In this document: positions 62,767-64,000 of the stretch, piece after piece
Layout of the letters: every line of letters begins with the position of its first letter
How positions within the stretch are numbered: position 1 is the first letter of the stretch
Source of the DNA: Cladophialophora immunda
Taxonomy: Eukaryota > Ascomycota > Eurotiomycetes > Chaetothyriales > Herpotrichiellaceae
Length of the DNA stretch: 64,000 nucleotides
Direction: 5' to 3'
Assembly (NCBI RefSeq): GCF_000835495.1
Contig: NW_015622547.1
Location: 1,798,001 to 1,862,000 of the forward strand
The notes under the pieces: generated by a model
What the model saw: only the letters and a program-made list of their open reading frames with translations
Database searches by the model: none
Told to the model about the DNA's origin: nothing
Translations under genes and position numbers: made by a program

Positions 62767-64000
62767 TTAAAATATAGCAACAGCGTTGGGAACGCTCCCG
62801 ACACCACCTAGACGGACAAACAAAGTCAGCCCAACCCTTTTCTTTGTGCGTACATCCCAAGAACCCAGACGGCGAACCACACCAGGTGGGTTAATAGCAG
62901 AGCAGAGTAGGGGAGTGCAGGGATGAGGTATAAGTAGAAGAAAACAACTCACCGGGCACGTTGGCCGGGACGCTCGAGAGGAAGAACGTATACTGGCCCT
63001 TCCGGCGACACGTCTCGGCGAGCTGCTCGAGGTCCCACATCTCGCCAATCGGGGAGCCCCAGCGCGGGAGGAGGTACTGGTGCAAGGAGACCTGCTGGAC
63101 GGGCCAGGCCTCGAAGGCCGGCGCGTCGCCGACCACGGCGGCGAAGTAGTTGTCGTGCAGGAAGTCGATCATCTCCTCCGTCGCCGCGACGCCCGCGAAC
63201 GTGTGCTCCGGGATGCTCAGCGTGCCCAGGTGCGCCCGCTCCGGCGCGCCCAGCTTGTTGTACGCGTTCACGAAGCCGGAGCGCACCAGCAGGATGTCGC
63301 CCGGCTGGAAGGTGACGCCCTGCTTCTGCGCGCACGCCTGCAGCTCGCTCAGCGGGATCCGGTGCGACGAGACCGGGTCGTAGTTGCCGCCCGAGTACCC
63401 CCAGTAGTCGAGGAGGACGCCGCGGCCGGCTGTTGTGCCGTACCAAGAACGGGGTCAGTAAGCGGGATGTCATTGACCGGAGATGGAGAATGGAATTCTG
63501 GGATTGGTCGTCACTTTACCTATTCCGTGTTTGGCCCACGCCTGCATCCCGCACCGGTCGGTCTTGTATATCTCGTCCACTGTAAGCTGTGCCTCCGGTC
63601 AGCTAGCCGGGATCTGGTGGAAATAACTACAGGTGGTAACATGGCCCACGTACTCCGTTATAGAAGACCACGCCGCCATCGTGTTTGAGGCCAACCTTTC
63701 AAGCAGCGGTCAGAATGCTCCTCAGAAACTCCCGACTATACAGAGCCTTACATGTCGAAACCCGTCCCACTGCGCGCACGTCAATCAGAAAAGTGAACAT
63801 GGTGCTAGGGACCTGTTATAGGGGCTGCAAAGACTGACTTGCGATCCACTTTGGGTGTTCATGTCGTACAGGTCATCGAACCCGGCTTCACCCAGCGGTG
63901 AAATGGTGTGCTTGAACTTCTGTCTTCCAAAGGCAGGAGGGTTGGGATAGTCGGCACGCCAGCTGGGACGGCCACACATTAGCATTCCAGGACGCTGGCG
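62767..64000 (-). CDS. Putative cyclase (PF04199-type metal hydrolase), 5' end beyond right edge
   Basis: Exons in order are (64000)-63839, 63769-63752, 63695-63654, 63586-63520, 63429-62953 and 62807-62767. The reading continues to the window edge, so the N-terminal 50-70 residues are outside. Joined exons give FGRQKFKHTI, NTQSGSQ-WDGFRH-VGLKHDGG, AWAKHGI-AGRGVLLDYWGY, LLVRSGFVNAYN, YFAAVVGDAPAFEAWP and SSVPANVPG-GVGSVPNAVAIF, the complete fungal cyclase series. One exon is only 18 bases (WDGFRH). Bacterial relatives include kynurenine formamidase, but the fungal NTQSGSQWDG group has no known substrate. The large exon is very G+C-rich, like the adjacent esterase. Intron 4 uses the GGCACAG acceptor rather than the nearer ACAG, to keep phase. 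Confidence 0.85.

Noticed and set aside
1..64000. CRISPR array, prophage, IS element or bacterial operon
   Set aside because: The genes are intron-bearing fungal genes; no direct-repeat arrays, transposase or integrase frames were seen.

Overview
The window is nuclear DNA of a filamentous ascomycete (Pezizomycotina). The genes carry short 45-90 bp GT-AG introns and spacers of 0.3-2 kb. The gene families are fungal: HET-domain proteins, a Zn2Cys6 regulator, a DUF3431 protein, an RCR-type membrane protein, Hrd1 and a fungal P450. No tRNA, rRNA, CRISPR array, intact transposon or bacterial-style operon was seen. The exact order or genus cannot be fixed from the sequence alone. Gene models were built by hand from reading frame, splice sites and family motifs.

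Layout. 1-9.5 kb: a HET gene cut by the left edge, a GFA-domain protein, a five-segment-free amidohydrolase model of four exons, a second HET gene and an SMP/C2 lipid-transfer protein. 10.6-14.1 kb: a WD40 protein whose last exon is frameshifted in an A8 run. 14.3-34.1 kb: a catabolic block made of an aldehyde dehydrogenase/alcohol dehydrogenase divergent pair, a Baeyer-Villiger monooxygenase relic, a Zn2Cys6 regulator, an HMG-CoA lyase fused to an enoyl-CoA hydratase divergent from a CaiB/BaiF CoA-transferase, an MDR oxidoreductase, an acyl-CoA dehydrogenase divergent from a mitochondrial carrier, an SDR relic and an acetoacetyl-CoA synthetase ending in SKL. 34.1-39.1 kb: a third HET gene, a HET pseudogene and a peroxisomal-type SDR ending in SKL. 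40-57.6 kb: mostly housekeeping or structural genes (acidic hypothetical, secreted Cys-rich protein, second GFA protein, alanyl-tRNA synthetase, proline-rich hypothetical, RCR-like protein, Hrd1 ubiquitin ligase, DUF3431 protein). 58.3-64 kb: a P450, a secreted tannase/feruloyl esterase and a cyclase-family gene cut by the right edge.

How they may work together. The 14-34 kb block reads as a complete route from an alcohol to central metabolism: alcohol to aldehyde (ADH), to acid (ALDH), to CoA ester (CoA-transferase), to enoyl-CoA (acyl-CoA dehydrogenase), to HMG-CoA (hydratase domain), to acetyl-CoA plus acetoacetate (lyase domain), to acetoacetyl-CoA (synthetase). There is no biotin carboxylase, which leucine and acyclic-terpene degradation need. 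That points to a substrate already carrying two oxidised ends, such as mevalonate or a 3-methylglutarate-type diacid. A 10-base motif (CGGCCCGAGG) recurs in three intergenic regions of the block and shortened forms lie in two more. The substrate, the regulation and the co-expression are inferences.
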